Source: Bacteroidota bacterium | GTDB lineage: Bacteria; Bacteroidota; Bacteroidia; Chitinophagales; Chitinophagaceae | Direction of reading: 5' to 3' | Assembly (NCBI GenBank): GCA_018266455.1 | Contig: JAFEAJ010000019.1 | Location: 45,664-109,663 of the forward strand | DNA length: 64,000 nt | Shown here: piece by piece, positions 63,850 through 64,000 of the stretch | How positions within the stretch are numbered: the first letter of the stretch is position 1 | Layout of the letters: each line of letters opens with the position of its first letter | The notes under the pieces: generated by a model | What the model was told of the DNA's origin: nothing | The model's input: the letters and a program-made list of their open reading frames with translations, nothing else | Database searches by the model: none | Made by a program: the position numbers and the translations under genes

Positions 63850-64000
63850 TGGTGCCCAATAGTATAAAACAGTTCTGTAACCCAACCAAATGGTTATACG
63901 CCTGAACAAATCATTTTACAAACAGGCAATTCATTAGTGAGTAGACAGATAAAGAAATCAGTCATTCTGCATCGTAAATCGTGTTTTTTTCCCTACCTTT

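Noticed and set aside
1..64000. CRISPR array, tRNA or rRNA genes, insertion-sequence transposase
   Set aside because: None was seen on reading both strands; no spaced direct repeats of CRISPR type and no transposase-like protein in the translated frames.

Overview
The window looks like chromosomal DNA of a Bacteroidota bacterium, most likely of the Chitinophagaceae or a close relative. The signs are a type B gliding/T9SS C-terminal domain protein next to a PorP/SprF gene, an Oar-like TonB receptor, several secreted DUF1080/ThuA/Gfo-Idh sugar proteins, TAnnTTTG-type -7 boxes and little use of Shine-Dalgarno sequences. The taxonomic call is inference from gene content; no rRNA or tRNA gene was seen.

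Region 1 (1-13.6 kb) is a sugar-oxidation locus. A leftward group encodes an MFS transporter, a hydroxypyruvate-isomerase-like TIM barrel and two tandem GMC dehydrogenases that carry a Cys-x5-Cys-x3-Cys motif like the [3Fe-4S] site of FAD glucose dehydrogenase. A divergent rightward group encodes a Gfo/Idh/MocA oxidoreductase, a TIM-barrel isomerase, a lipoprotein cytochrome c, a DUF1080 3-keto-glycoside hydrolase-like protein, a ThuA protein and an acetyltransferase. A second Gfo/Idh plus TIM-barrel pair, both with Tat-like leaders, follows on the minus strand. Together they fit oxidation of sugars or glycosides to 3-keto forms, electron transfer to cytochrome c, and cleavage and isomerisation of the products.

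Region 2 (13.8-38 kb) is mostly core: pyk-pfkA, a small coiled-coil protein, a GH20 hexosaminidase, rhodanese, a PASTA protein and ddl, ferredoxin and a LuxC-like acyl-CoA reductase, an HtrA protease, a GH13 amylase, ispH, efp-accB-accC, a secreted thioredoxin-like protein, a TonB receptor with a lipoprotein, and a VWA protein.

Region 3 (38.3-46.4 kb) is an accessory island: hsdR, hsdM, an internally shortened DUF1016 gene, hsdS, a GxxExxY gene, a DUF488 fusion gene and a gene of unknown function, all on the minus strand. It is bounded by two direct copies of a 58-59 nt hairpin whose stems differ in sequence but keep pairing at six positions by compensatory changes, with two conserved T.T mismatches and a similar loop. 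Inside are three copies of a CTGAAC+(TGATT)x4 repeat and three short palindromes read through in frame. This bounded cassette is the most unusual feature of the window.

Region 4 (46.6-64 kb) returns to core genes: hpt, a LysM-glucosaminidase, an O-methyltransferase, a sodium:solute symporter, a LOG protein, an outer-membrane protein, PorP/SprF with a large PKD/type B CTD protein, recG, a DinB protein, dnaG, a membrane protein and a second DUF1080 protein.
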